Positions 23,726 through 31,601 of a stretch of 33,792 bases of DNA are shown piece after piece. The notes under the pieces are model-generated. The model saw nothing but the letters and a program-made list of their open reading frames with translations. It was not told the origin of the DNA and did no database searches. Source of the DNA: G713 sp034717835 (lineage in GTDB: Bacteria; Chloroflexota; Anaerolineae; B4-G1; SLSP01); contig JAYELZ010000220.1 in the NCBI GenBank assembly GCA_034717835.1, positions 1 through 33,792 of the forward strand. The letters run 5' to 3'. A program made the position numbers and the translations under genes. The number at the start of each line of letters is the position of its first letter. Position 1 is the stretch's first letter.

Positions 23726-25186
23726 ATGAGATACTGGCGATGGGGTTTGTGGTTGGTGTTGATGTTGGCATTGTGGAGTTGGACGGCTTTTGAGGTGGCA
23801 GCTCAGGAAGGAGTGACGTATGACCCAGCGCAGTTGAACTTCGCCGCTACCCGAGGCGGGGCGATAACTTCACGCTCGCTCTTGATTCGAGCTACGCATC
23901 CGCTTACGGAATTGCAGGTGATTCCTCGCGATCTGTTGGACGGGGAGGGCACCACAGTCCTGCCGCCGGGAGCGCTCACCGTGGCGCTCGCGCAGCCAGA
24001 GCTTACCGAGGGAGGCTTGCTTACCATCCCGGTGACTCTTAACTTTGATGACCTGCCCAGCGGTAGATTTACCGGCAGTCTTTTGATCACCTATCATGGT
24101 GGTGAGCTTACCGTACCCCTGACGGTGACGGTTAAGGATCCTCCCTGGATGCCGGTGCTCTTTTTGGTGGCCGGAGTGGCTGCGGGGTTCGGGGTTTCCT
24201 TATATCGTGCTCAAGGCCGACCCCGTGATCAAGTGTTGGTGCGAGTGGGCCAAGTGCGGAATCCGATGGCGGCCGACAAGCAGCTGCAGGAACGTGGCAA
24301 ACCGTTCTATGAGCGATTGGAAGCGGAGCTCTACGATGTGCAGGTAGCTTTGCAGGCGCAGAATTGGAGCGCGGCGAAGGTGGCGGTTAAAGAGGCGGAG
24401 GGTATCTGGAATTTGTGGGAACGGGAGCGGCGCAATTGGCTGCGCCAAATCGGCGCCTACGATGAATTGCAGAGCGAGCTACAGAAGTTGCCGGATTCCA
24501 CCTACCGTAAATCTCTGGAGCAGGAAGCGCGAGAATCCTATCTCACGTTGACGGACCGGGCGGGACCGCAGGAATTTCAGGACGAGCTCGCGAAGATCGC
24601 GCAGCGGCTCTATAATTTTTCGCAGTTGGCGGCCCAAATTGATGAGCTGGCGGATGGAGGGACTTGGCAGCAACGCTTGTATGCTCTAGATGCTGCGCCG
24701 GAAAATGCTCAATACCAGGAACAGTACGAGTCGCTGGCGGGTGAAGTCGCCACGGTCCAGGAGTCTGCCCGTGCAATCGGTCGGAAACCAGTGGAAGATG
24801 TGCTGCGCGGTGGTGAAGAACTGGCTTTTGGCATCCCCAAAAGCCCCGTGCGCGAGACGGTAACTAGCACGCTGGCGGCGCTCTTCAAATTGCCGCGCTT
24901 GTTGGCCAGTCGTCCTGTTGCGACCTCAATGGCATCTAAGGCGGAGCGGGCGGTAGGACGGTTGCAGCTCTTCACTTGGTTGACGTATCTGGTGGCGGTA
25001 GGGATGTTGGCCGCAGCCGGCTTCAACGAGCTCTATACGGGGGTCCCGACTTTTGGCGCCACCGGCTGGGGTGATTACTTCACGTTACTGGCGTGGGGGT
25101 TCGGGGCCGAGGCAACGCGCGCTTCGATCACCGGTTTGTTGAAGACGTGGGAGTTACCAACGGCAGCCGGCGGAGCTGCCGAGTAA
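23726..25186 (+). CDS. membrane protein with exported beta-domain and cytoplasmic coiled coil, function unknown
   Basis: A 486-residue protein I do not recognise. A signal peptide (residues 1-26, ending VAAQ) is followed by an Ig/beta-sandwich-like outer domain (about 30-140; contains GGAITSRSLLIRATHPL and SGRFTGSLLITYHG). A membrane helix (PVLFLVAGVAAGFGVSLY) then leads into a cytoplasmic part of about 250 residues, largely helical, with Trp- and Glu-rich segments such as KEAEGIWNLWERERRNWLRQ. Two membrane helices close the protein near LFTWLTYLVAVGMLAAAGF and YFTLLAWGFGAEATRASITG. CAGGAGGG lies six bases before the ATG. It has its own promoter and a strong terminator, so it is a single-gene unit. 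A signalling or scaffold role would be a guess. Confidence 0.8.
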   Translation: MRYWRWGLWLVLMLALWSWTAFEVAAQEGVTYDPAQLNFAATRGGAITSRSLLIRATHPLTELQVIPRDLLDGEGTTVLPPGALTVALAQPELTEGGLLTIPVTLNFDDLPSGRFTGSLLITYHGGELTVPLTVTVKDPPWMPVLFLVAGVAAGFGVSLYRAQGRPRDQVLVRVGQVRNPMAADKQLQERGKPFYERLEAELYDVQVALQAQNWSAAKVAVKEAEGIWNLWERERRNWLRQIGAYDELQSELQKLPDSTYRKSLEQEARESYLTLTDRAGPQEFQDELAKIAQRLYNFSQLAAQIDELADGGTWQQRLYALDAAPENAQYQEQYESLAGEVATVQESARAIGRKPVEDVLRGGEELAFGIPKSPVRETVTSTLAALFKLPRLLASRPVATSMASKAERAVGRLQLFTWLTYLVAVGMLAAAGFNELYTGVPTFGATGWGDYFTLLAWGFGAEATRASITGLLKTWELPTAAGGAAE

Positions 25187-25203
25187 GAGCTCCCTAAATA
25201 GCA

Positions 25204-25246
25204 CCCTCCCGCAGGATTTTAACAATCCTGCGGGAGGGTTTTGTTT
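25204..25246 (+). terminator. strong intrinsic terminator
   Basis: A perfect 15-base stem (CCCTCCCGCAGGATT, 25204-25218, with 25224-25238), a five-base loop and TTTTGTTT. It ends the membrane-protein gene, and the stem could also stop transcripts of the convergent small heat-shock gene. Confidence 0.93.
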
Positions 25247-25261
25247 ATGTTACCCGTGCCC

Positions 25262-25708
25262 TTACTTCGTCTTGATTTTGATGACGCGCGGACGGGCCGC
25301 TTCTGCTTTAGGGAGAGTTAGCGTCAGCAGTCCATTCTCGAATTTGGCCGCTACCTTCTCCCCGTCCACCGGCATGTTGATGGTGAACGTGCGGGCAAAG
25401 GCACCGTAGGGTAATTCATTGAGTAGATACTCGACGTTCTCCAGCGGAGCTTGGAACTCTCCTTTGATAGCCAATTGGTCGCCTTCCAAAGTGATTTCGA
25501 CCTCATCCGCTGACAGTCCCGGTAGCGCCACTCGGATTACCAGCTCGTTCTCAGTGGCGTAGGCATCCACCGGGAGACGGAGTCCTCTGCCGCCGCGCTT
25601 CCGTACCTGTTCAGACCAGCCGGGCACGACACTCTCTTCCACTAGTCGATCCATGGCACTGCGCAATGAAACTAAATCTCTAACTGGATCCCAACTCATT
25701 ATGGTCAT
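25262..25708 (-). CDS. small heat-shock protein, Hsp20/alpha-crystallin
   Basis: A 148-residue ATP-independent chaperone that holds unfolding proteins. The start MSWDPVRDLVSLRSAMDRL is typical of bacterial Hsp20. The alpha-crystallin domain spans about residues 45-135 (VDAYATENELVIRVALPGLS, and FENGLLTLTLPKAEAARP near the end). The C-terminal tail RPRVIKIKTK carries a V-I-K-I motif, the anchor for oligomer assembly. AGGAGG lies five bases before ATG 25708. A -10-like TATACT is present at 25759-25754 (minus) without a clear -35; no CIRCE-type repeat was seen. Confidence 0.94.
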   Translation of the reverse strand: MTIMSWDPVRDLVSLRSAMDRLVEESVVPGWSEQVRKRGGRGLRLPVDAYATENELVIRVALPGLSADEVEITLEGDQLAIKGEFQAPLENVEYLLNELPYGAFARTFTINMPVDGEKVAAKFENGLLTLTLPKAEAARPRVIKIKTK

Positions 25709-25849
25709 TGTAACCTCCTCATAGGAAATATTTGCGTTTGCTGCTACATTCTTAGTATAAGAGATGGATATTAGAATCAGATAAGCGAAACATTAAAAAT
25801 CTATTAGAATTTGATTAATGTCACGAGGATTTCGCCACTGGCCTGTGCC

Positions 25850-25863
25850 GCGACTGAAGTCGC
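25850..25863. repeat. dispersed palindrome, family B copy 2
   Basis: GCGACTGAAGTCGC, identical to 18225-18238, in the 222-base gap between the Hsp20 gene and the ABC-F gene. The rest of that gap holds only vaguely palindromic sequence (a GGCATG/GGCATC pair). Confidence 0.6.
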
Positions 25864-25930
25864 TGTTGGAGGCATGCTGTGCCAGGCATCCACGGAAGTG
25901 AACGCTCTATTAGAGCAGGATGGCGCGGCG

Positions 25931-27601
25931 TCAGCCGGCACTCACCCGCTGTAGCTCTTCCAAGTCCAGATACTGGCGCAAAGTATGGTCTTGCAAAGCC
26001 CAGATGCGCGTGGCGAACTGCTGGATGAAGCAGCGATCATGAGTCACGGCCAGGACGGAGCCTTCAAAAGCGGTCATGGCTTGCTCAAAACATTCCCGGC
26101 TGGGAATGTCCAGGTGATTGATAGGCTCATCGAGTACCAGGAAGTTGCAGCCACTGGCGACTAGGCGTGCTAAGGTCAGCCGCGCCCGTTCCCCATAGCT
26201 CAGCGCGGCGATGGGCAGGAAGACGGCATCGCCGGAGAAGAGGAAGTAGTGCAAGAAGTTGCGGGCAGCGGTTTCTGACAGGGCGGCGGAGCGACGGATG
26301 GTCTCGAAGGGCGTGCTGTGAGGCTCCAGAGTCTTTTGTTCCTGGGCATAATAGCCCACTTGGACGTTAGCCCCTAAGCGCGCGTGACCATGCAGCGGGG
26401 CTAGCTGCCCTAGAATGACACGCAATAGGGTGGTTTTCCCAGCCGCATTGGGGCCTAACAGGGCTATGCGTTCGCCGGCCCGCAAGGTGACGTTGATGTG
26501 TTGCATCAGGGCGACTTGATTGTATCCCACTGCCAGCTCCTCCAACCGCAGCACCTCTTGTCCGCTGGCCGGCGTCTCCGTGAATTCCAACTTCATTTTC
26601 CAATGCAATGTTGGTTTTTCCACTCGTTCGGCGCTCTTCAGGTAGCGTTCCAGTTTCTTCTCCCGCGATTTGGCTTTACGCGCGACCTTTTTGGCTAGCC
26701 GGCGCACGTTGGGTTGGCCGGAAGTAGTGGTTAGCTCGACCTTGAGCGCGTGAGTTTTGGTCGTACCAATATCCGCGTGCAACCGCTTGATTTCGGCTTC
26801 CTGGTTGTGCCACTGCCTCCATTGTTTCTCGCGCTGCCGTTGCCAAGCCGCGATGTACGCGGAATAGCCACCCGCGTACTCGGTGATGGCGTGCGTATCC
26901 GGGTTGAGTTCTATGATTTTGGTGACAGTATTATCCAGGAAGGTCCGGTCATGGGAAACCAGCAGCACCGCGCCGCGATATTCCCGCAACCAAGTCTCCA
27001 GCCACTCCAGCGTGGTGATATCCAGATGATTGGTCGGTTCATCCAGTAACAATATGTCAGGTTGTTGGATGAGCAAGCGCGCTAAACCCAGGCGTGTCTT
27101 CTGTCCCCCGCTCAGAATCGCTACCGGTTGGGTCAGGGAGAGCGCGTCCAATTCTAAGCCGGCCAACACCGCTTGAGCCGTGTGTGGTTGAGTACCGGCG
27201 CGAGTTAAGGCTTCCAACTTGATCAAGGCGGCGTTGTAGGCGGTGGCCCAGCGGTCTTGTTCCTCTCTAGGCACCGTGGCTAAAGTAGTCGCCAACTCCT
27301 CGACCCGCTCTATGGCAGTTTGCAGCGCCCGAGCATGCACGTGGAGCAGTTCGCCGACAGTTTCGCCTGCGGCATAGCTCAACCCTTGTTCGAGATAGCC
27401 CCAGCGAGTGTGCGGCGAGTTGAGCTGTACACTCCCCTGATCGGCACTTTCGTACCCGGCGATGATGTGTAGGAGCGTGCTCTTGCCGCACCCGTTGGGG
27501 CCGATTAGCCCTATCCGCTCACCCGGATGCAGTTGGAAGGTGAGCTGGTGCAAGATTAAATTGTCGCCGTAAGACTTGGTGAGGTTAAAGATAGATAACA
27601 T
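25931..27601 (-). CDS. ABC-F ATPase, probable ribosome-protection protein
   Basis: A 556-residue soluble twin-ATPase with no membrane domain. First ATPase: Walker A GPNGCGKS (34-41), signature LSGGQ (163-167), Walker B DEPTNHLD (187-194). A basic linker of about 95 residues (250-345, rich in Lys/Arg: KKVARKAKSREKKLERYLKS) is the part that reaches into the ribosome in this family. Second ATPase: GPNAAGKT (383-390), LSYGE (467-471), DEPINHLD (491-498), where Ile replaces the usual Thr. ABC-F proteins act on the E site of the ribosome; some displace macrolides, lincosamides, pleuromutilins or phenicols. A resistance role, rather than an EttA/Uup housekeeping one, is suggested by the leader at 27602-27822, with a short upstream ORF and terminator. 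GAGGA lies ten bases before the ATG. Confidence 0.92.
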   Translation of the reverse strand: MLSIFNLTKSYGDNLILHQLTFQLHPGERIGLIGPNGCGKSTLLHIIAGYESADQGSVQLNSPHTRWGYLEQGLSYAAGETVGELLHVHARALQTAIERVEELATTLATVPREEQDRWATAYNAALIKLEALTRAGTQPHTAQAVLAGLELDALSLTQPVAILSGGQKTRLGLARLLIQQPDILLLDEPTNHLDITTLEWLETWLREYRGAVLLVSHDRTFLDNTVTKIIELNPDTHAITEYAGGYSAYIAAWQRQREKQWRQWHNQEAEIKRLHADIGTTKTHALKVELTTTSGQPNVRRLAKKVARKAKSREKKLERYLKSAERVEKPTLHWKMKLEFTETPASGQEVLRLEELAVGYNQVALMQHINVTLRAGERIALLGPNAAGKTTLLRVILGQLAPLHGHARLGANVQVGYYAQEQKTLEPHSTPFETIRRSAALSETAARNFLHYFLFSGDAVFLPIAALSYGERARLTLARLVASGCNFLVLDEPINHLDIPSRECFEQAMTAFEGSVLAVTHDRCFIQQFATRIWALQDHTLRQYLDLEELQRVSAG

Positions 27602-27624
27602 AATTTGAAAATCCTCATAGCTAC

Positions 27625-27656
27625 AAAAAAGCCGTGGAAGTGGTAGCTTCCACGGC
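27625..27656 (-). terminator. intrinsic terminator in the ABC-F leader (attenuator)
   Basis: Minus strand: GCCGTGGAAG (27656-27647), loop CTACCA, CTTCCACGGC (27640-27631), then six T (27630-27625). The 10-base stem is perfect. It lies downstream of the short leader ORF and only about ten bases before the ribosome-binding site of the ABC-F gene, so it would stop transcription before the gene unless it is prevented from forming. Confidence 0.88.
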
Positions 27657-27699
27657 GCTGAAATACAGATTTGATTTATGCTGGTCTAGCTAGCAAAAA

Positions 27700-27747
27700 C
27701 TAGGATATGGAAAGCCTCCCGATAACAAACAGTACGTAGCCACACAT
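27700..27747 (-). CDS. 15-residue leader peptide MCGYVLFVIGRLSIS upstream of the ABC-F gene
   Basis: A 15-codon ORF, ATG 27747 to TAG 27700, with GGAGGG seven bases before the ATG, a near-ideal ribosome-binding site. An in-frame ATG at 27762 lacks such a site. Residues 6-9 are Leu-Phe-Val-Ile. The staphylococcal ErmC leader (MGIFSIFVIS at its start, from memory) has Ile-Phe-Val-Ile at the same positions, and erythromycin-bound ribosomes stall there with Ile9 in the P site. The ORF lies between a consensus promoter and a terminator, the layout expected of a drug-sensing attenuator. Translation and stalling are inferred. Confidence 0.72.
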   Translation of the reverse strand: MCGYVLFVIGRLSIS

Positions 27748-27794
27748 CCCTAATCCCTCCATGCTTGTTCTACTAATCAGCAACCAACGGCAAG

Positions 27795-27822
27795 AGTATA
27801 AATTATTTACGCTAATTGTCAA
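27795..27822 (-). promoter_or_regulatory. promoter of the ABC-F gene and its leader
   Basis: Minus strand: TTGACA (27822-27817), 16-base spacer, TATACT (27800-27795). Transcription should begin near 27788, giving a leader of about 187 bases, long for a simple start and consistent with attenuation. The 27602-27943 gap is otherwise accounted for by the leader ORF, the two terminators and the end of phnE. Confidence 0.8.
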
Positions 27823-27885
27823 AAAGTGGTGGTCCCAAATCTGGTAGAGAAAGGGCGCGCACTTGATGCGAAAATAGAGCTGCTA

Positions 27886-27918
27886 CCAAAAGGCCCGCAG
27901 CGGTCTTCAGTTGCGGGC
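27886..27918 (-). terminator. possible terminator after phnE
   Basis: Minus strand: GCCCGCA (27918-27912) pairs with TGCGGGC (27899-27893) over a 12-base loop, followed by CTTTTGG. The stem is short and the T-run weak, so termination may be partial. Confidence 0.45.
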
Positions 27919-27943
27919 TTGAGGCGGTGCAGTCAAACCGGGT

Positions 27944-29461
27944 CTAGGTGTAACGCTCGCGGATTTCGGCGCTGATGTAATCCAAGAGCGCCACGGTGAT
28001 GGCGATGAACCAGACGGCGATGCCTGCCGCGCGGAAGTTGAGCAAGCGGATATATTGGATCAGCAAGAATCCGATACCGCCGCCGCCCACCAAACCGATG
28101 ATGGTGGACATCCGCACGTTAATATCCCAGCGGTAGATAGAGAAGGAGACGAAGGGCGGGATCATCTGCGGGATAACTGCGTACATGATCATCTGTAAGC
28201 GCGTCGCGCCTGTCGCTTCAATCGCCTCGATTGGGCCGGTGTTGATGCCCTCAATGGCCTCGGAGTAGAGCTTCGCCAGAGCCGCGACGGAGTGGACGGT
28301 GAGGGCGATGATGCCAGCGAAAGGCCCCAAGCCGACCCATTGAGCGGCGATGATGACCCAGATCAGCGGTTCAATGGAGCGGATGATGTTTAGAATGGTG
28401 CGCGTGAGGTAGTAGATGCTCAACGTGAGTTTGGAACCAGACATCAAGTTTTTGGCCGCCAAGAAACTGACTGGGATAGAGAAGACGATGCCAAAGGCCG
28501 TCGCCATCATCCCCAAGAAGATCGTCTCGATCATCCGTTCCACGCTGAGAAGGAGTGGTTCGCTGGGTTTCAACCCCCCTATCTCTGAAACCTGCCGCGC
28601 TTGCACTTCGTGCAGCTGTACGCCTTTGGCGCTGGGTGGTTGGAGGCGGTAGGGCATGGCAAAATCCACTTCAAATTTCCCCGCGCTATCAGTCTGGACA
28701 TTGACGTACTCTCCCTGGTAACGGACGTGAAATTCCTGACCGACGGAATCTTTCCAGTAGATTTGGGTTTCCATGTGGGGAGCGAAGCCGCCACCCTCAA
28801 GATGGAGGGGCGTGCCCATGACGAGATCATTGTTCTCGTCCATGTAGGAAAGATCACCACAGGTCGGAGCGGCTATGATGTACGGTTGATCAGCGATGAG
28901 GGCGGGCGCTTCGGGAGCTGGGCCTTCGCAAGGTATCTGGACCTGGGCCATGGCCATGACGGTTTCGGTATCGCGAGTGACGGCAGCCTCCCAGGGCCAG
29001 AGCACCTTGGAGAGTAGTGGCCAAATATCTGATAACTCCGTCGCGGCTTTGTAGAGATTGATCTCACTGATCTGCCAGCCTAACGCGAAAAAGAGGAGCA
29101 GGATCAGCGCAAAAATGGCAGCGCCGCCTTTGCGTTGCGGCGCTGCTTGCTGGTAAGCATCCCAGACGTTCCAGAGCCACAAAATGAGAACGCCCAAGAG
29201 GACGCCCCCGATAAAGAACGGACGTCGGGTGAGAGCCTTGCCTAAAATGGCTAGAAAACCGGTCTCCCTAGTTGCCAGATTGACGGCTCTCCAAGCCAGC
29301 AGACCTAATATGCTGGCCATGGAAACTAGGATGAGCAATCCGCGCCATATCTGGAGCGCCAACATCTGCCCCAAGCCGGGGATGATAAGCGAGGCGAGCG
29401 CTGCGATCGGGCCCGTGACGGGACTTGAACGTGGTGGTTCGGGTTTATATAGTTCTGCCAT
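27944..29461 (-). CDS. phnE: PhnE-type phosphonate ABC permease with large N-terminal extension
   Basis: A 505-residue permease, against about 260-290 for ordinary PhnE. The C-terminal part (from about residue 305) is a standard PhnE domain, with RSIEPLIWVIIAAQWVGLGP, the docking loop IEAIEATGATRLQMIMYAVI and GLVGGGGIGFLL. The first 300 residues are extra: hydrophobic helices beginning with a PGLGQ motif (SLIIPGLGQMLALQIWRGLL, like TM2-type proteins), helices near residues 85 and 115-130, then an outer domain of about 140 residues (contains IYWKDSVGQEFHVRYQGEYV) with two cysteines. It starts one base after the phnC stop, with AGGAGG inside the end of phnC. The extension could bind or gate substrate; that is unknown. 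Confidence 0.88.
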   Translation of the reverse strand: MAELYKPEPPRSSPVTGPIAALASLIIPGLGQMLALQIWRGLLILVSMASILGLLAWRAVNLATRETGFLAILGKALTRRPFFIGGVLLGVLILWLWNVWDAYQQAAPQRKGGAAIFALILLLFFALGWQISEINLYKAATELSDIWPLLSKVLWPWEAAVTRDTETVMAMAQVQIPCEGPAPEAPALIADQPYIIAAPTCGDLSYMDENNDLVMGTPLHLEGGGFAPHMETQIYWKDSVGQEFHVRYQGEYVNVQTDSAGKFEVDFAMPYRLQPPSAKGVQLHEVQARQVSEIGGLKPSEPLLLSVERMIETIFLGMMATAFGIVFSIPVSFLAAKNLMSGSKLTLSIYYLTRTILNIIRSIEPLIWVIIAAQWVGLGPFAGIIALTVHSVAALAKLYSEAIEGINTGPIEAIEATGATRLQMIMYAVIPQMIPPFVSFSIYRWDINVRMSTIIGLVGGGGIGFLLIQYIRLLNFRAAGIAVWFIAITVALLDYISAEIRERYT

Positions 29462-29462
29462 C

Positions 29463-30251
29463 TTATCCTCCTAACGAGCCTTCAAGGCTGCCACCCACAC
29501 GCACGGCCTCTTGACCGTAGATATCTTTGAACTCTGTATCGGTCATCCGGCGGATATCCTCTCTGCTGCCATGATAGACGATTTCCCCATCTCGTAACCC
29601 GATCACGCGCGTAGCGTACCGTTGCACCAGATCGATATAGTGCAGGCTGCAGAGCACAGTAATCCCCTCTTCCTGGTTGAGAACTTCCAGATGCTCTAAA
29701 ATTGAGTGCGCCAGTACCGGATCCAGACTGGCGACCGGCTCGTCGGCTAGCATGATGTGCGGCTCCTGCATCAGGGCGCGGGCGATACCGACGCGCTGCT
29801 GTTGACCGCCGCTCAACTCATCAGCGCGTTTGTAAGCTTGCTCGGTAATCCCCATGCGCTCTAGCGCCTTAAAAGCCAGCTCGCGATCCGCTTGGGGAAA
29901 ACGATGAAAGAGACTCTGCCGTTGTTTCACGTATCCCAGCCGTCCGGAGAGGACATTGGTGAGAACGTTGGAGCGATTGACTAAATTAAATTGCTGGAAA
30001 ATCATGCCAATTTTGCGACGTATATGCCGTAGTTCGGTCTGGTCGGCGGTGGTAATATCTTGACCATCCCAGAGGATCTGCCCGGCAGTTGGCTCTACCA
30101 AGCGGTTGATACACCGCAACAGAGTAGATTTACCAGAGCCGCTGAGGCCGATAATAATTAAAAATTCGCCATCTTCCACCTGGAAGCTGACCTCCCGGAG
30201 GGCAACAGTTCCATCACTATATATTTTGGTGAGGTTTTTAACTTCTAACAT
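29463..30251 (-). CDS. phnC: PhnC-type phosphonate ABC transporter ATPase
   Basis: A 262-residue ATP-binding subunit that powers the PhnE permease. Walker A GLSGSGKS (35-42), Q-loop IFQQFNLVNR, signature LSGGQQQRVGIARAL (from 146) and Walker B IMLADEPVASLDP (about 167-179) are complete; ADEPVASLDP is typical of PhnC. The order phnD-phnC-phnE on one strand is the classic one. No C-P lyase or phosphonatase genes are in the window, so the substrate may be a phosphonate, phosphite or phosphate ester. Confidence 0.93.
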   Translation of the reverse strand: MLEVKNLTKIYSDGTVALREVSFQVEDGEFLIIIGLSGSGKSTLLRCINRLVEPTAGQILWDGQDITTADQTELRHIRRKIGMIFQQFNLVNRSNVLTNVLSGRLGYVKQRQSLFHRFPQADRELAFKALERMGITEQAYKRADELSGGQQQRVGIARALMQEPHIMLADEPVASLDPVLAHSILEHLEVLNQEEGITVLCSLHYIDLVQRYATRVIGLRDGEIVYHGSREDIRRMTDTEFKDIYGQEAVRVGGSLEGSLGG

Positions 30252-30270
30252 ACTTCCCCCTGATTAAAAA

Positions 30271-30313
30271 CATAAAGCGTAAAACGTGAAAATCCCACGC
30301 TTTACGCTTTATG
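30271..30313. repeat. 18-bp intercistronic hairpin between phnD and phnC
   Basis: CATAAAGCGTAAAACGTG (30271-30288) pairs with CACGCTTTACGCTTTATG (30296-30313) with one mismatch, loop of seven bases. It lies in the 87 bases between phnD and phnC and probably limits read-through or protects the phnD message, so that binding protein exceeds the other subunits. No T-run follows on the minus strand. Confidence 0.7.
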
Positions 30314-30338
30314 CACTATTTTACGATGTCACAGATGC

Positions 30339-31238
30339 TTACTTTTGTAGTTCTTCGATACTCATGCCGGCGGCTTGCAGTACCTGGCGGAAGATATCAT
30401 AGAACTCATCGCCATGTTTTTCAAGACCGGCCCATTGGTAAGCGGTATCCAACGCTTCCTGACCTTCTTCGGTCTGGGAGATGGCCAGAATGCCATCAAC
30501 GATCTGCTGCTTCATTTCAGAATCCATGCCGGCGATGAATTGCACGCCGTCATTGGGAATATCAGCGGTGACGTTGATGACAATCACCTCATCCATCACA
30601 TCGGGGTGATCTTCTTCAATGCGGCCACGGGCGTCTACGTAGGTGGCGCCGGCGTCACAATCGCCATTGTAAACGGCGGAGACGACCGCGTCATGGCTGC
30701 CAGCATCCACGATTTCGGTCAAATCGGTTTCGGGGTTAATTCCCTGCCCTTTCATGGTCAAATTGGGGATAATCCAACCACTGGTGGAGAGCGGATCGGG
30801 GCGGCAGAAGGTCTTGCCTTTTAGATCAGCAATTGAGTTGATGCCACTATCTTTGCGTACAATGATCTGCCCGTTATAAGTGGGGGTGCCGTAGCGCACG
30901 GAAACCAGTTCCGCGCCCACGCCACAGCGCTCATTCGCCAGTACGTAAGAGAAGGTGGCCAGAGAGGCCATGTGGGCCTCGGCGGGTTCCGCACACATGG
31001 CTTCGATCACACCGGCGTACTCGGTGGCGACGTTAGTCTCAAAAAACAGCCCGGTCTCAGCATGTAGCAGATTAGCGACCTCTTCCGCGCCGCCGGCTAC
31101 TCGTTCCATCTCCCCAGAGGGGACAAAAGACCAGACGATGGGGTTCTCTTCGGTGCCCAGTTCAGGCTCGCCCCCACAGGCCGTGAGCAACATGCTCACT
31201 ACTACTACCAATCCTACAACTACTAACAGTTTCTTCAT
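30339..31238 (-). CDS. phnD: PhnD-type phosphonate-binding lipoprotein
   Basis: A 299-residue binding protein that captures the oxyanion substrate outside the cell. The lipoprotein signal ends at MLLTAC with lipidated Cys21. The body follows the PhnD pattern: VWSFVPSGEMERVAGGAEEV, the pair EAHMASLATFSYV, RKDSGINSIADLKGKTFCRP and AGATYVDARGRI. The start has AAGGAGGA upstream. It is first in the phn operon and has its own strong promoter (31286-31314). Phosphite or phosphonate preference cannot be told. Confidence 0.93.
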   Translation of the reverse strand: MKKLLVVVGLVVVVSMLLTACGGEPELGTEENPIVWSFVPSGEMERVAGGAEEVANLLHAETGLFFETNVATEYAGVIEAMCAEPAEAHMASLATFSYVLANERCGVGAELVSVRYGTPTYNGQIIVRKDSGINSIADLKGKTFCRPDPLSTSGWIIPNLTMKGQGINPETDLTEIVDAGSHDAVVSAVYNGDCDAGATYVDARGRIEEDHPDVMDEVIVINVTADIPNDGVQFIAGMDSEMKQQIVDGILAISQTEEGQEALDTAYQWAGLEKHGDEFYDIFRQVLQAAGMSIEELQK

Positions 31239-31285
31239 GTGATTCCTCCTTCAAGGAAATTAATATAGGTGAAGAATAGACCATT

Positions 31286-31314
31286 ATGATAGAAGCGATT
31301 GGAAATAGTGTCAA
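31286..31314 (-). promoter_or_regulatory. promoter of the phnDCE operon
   Basis: Minus strand: TTGACA (31314-31309), 17-base spacer, TATCAT (31291-31286). The start point would be near 31279, about 40 bases before the phnD ATG. No Pho-box-like direct repeat was recognised. Confidence 0.78.
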
Positions 31315-31404
31315 GTGATAAATTGCAGTGAACAAGTGGCAAATAGCAAATGAGGAATGGGTTAGTGTCTTTAGGTTTTCGCCACCCCCGTGTTGTGACC
31401 AATG

Positions 31405-31452
31405 TGGCTAAAGACCACGGGCTATGGAACCACGTCCCGTAAACGGGGCTAG
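31405..31452. repeat. dispersed palindromic element, family A copy 2
   Basis: TGGCTAAAGACCACGGGCTA at 31405-31424 is the exact inverse of 11615-11634, and it is followed by a second small hairpin CCCGT(AA)ACGGG and GGGGCTAG (to 31452), matching the two-hairpin plan of copy 1. It lies in the 363-base gap between the divergent phnD and macroglobulin genes. The rest of that gap holds the two promoters and ATTTGC/GACTA-type filler. Confidence 0.75.
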
Positions 31453-31532
31453 CGAAACTAGCTCATTTTTAACTTATTGAGACTACGCGACTATTGACTA
31501 CCGGACTTTCAGCTTTTGACTTTTAACTGCTC

Positions 31533-31560
31533 TTGCTTCCTCTATTCCTCGTGCTATTAT
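31533..31560 (+). promoter_or_regulatory. promoter of the macroglobulin gene
   Basis: TTGCTT (31533-31538), 16-base spacer, TATTAT (31555-31560); expected start near 31567, about 35 bases before the ATG at 31602. Confidence 0.55.
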
Positions 31561-31601
31561 AGAGTGTAGGTTCTCTAATCCCCAGCTCTCAGGAGGTTGG
31601 T

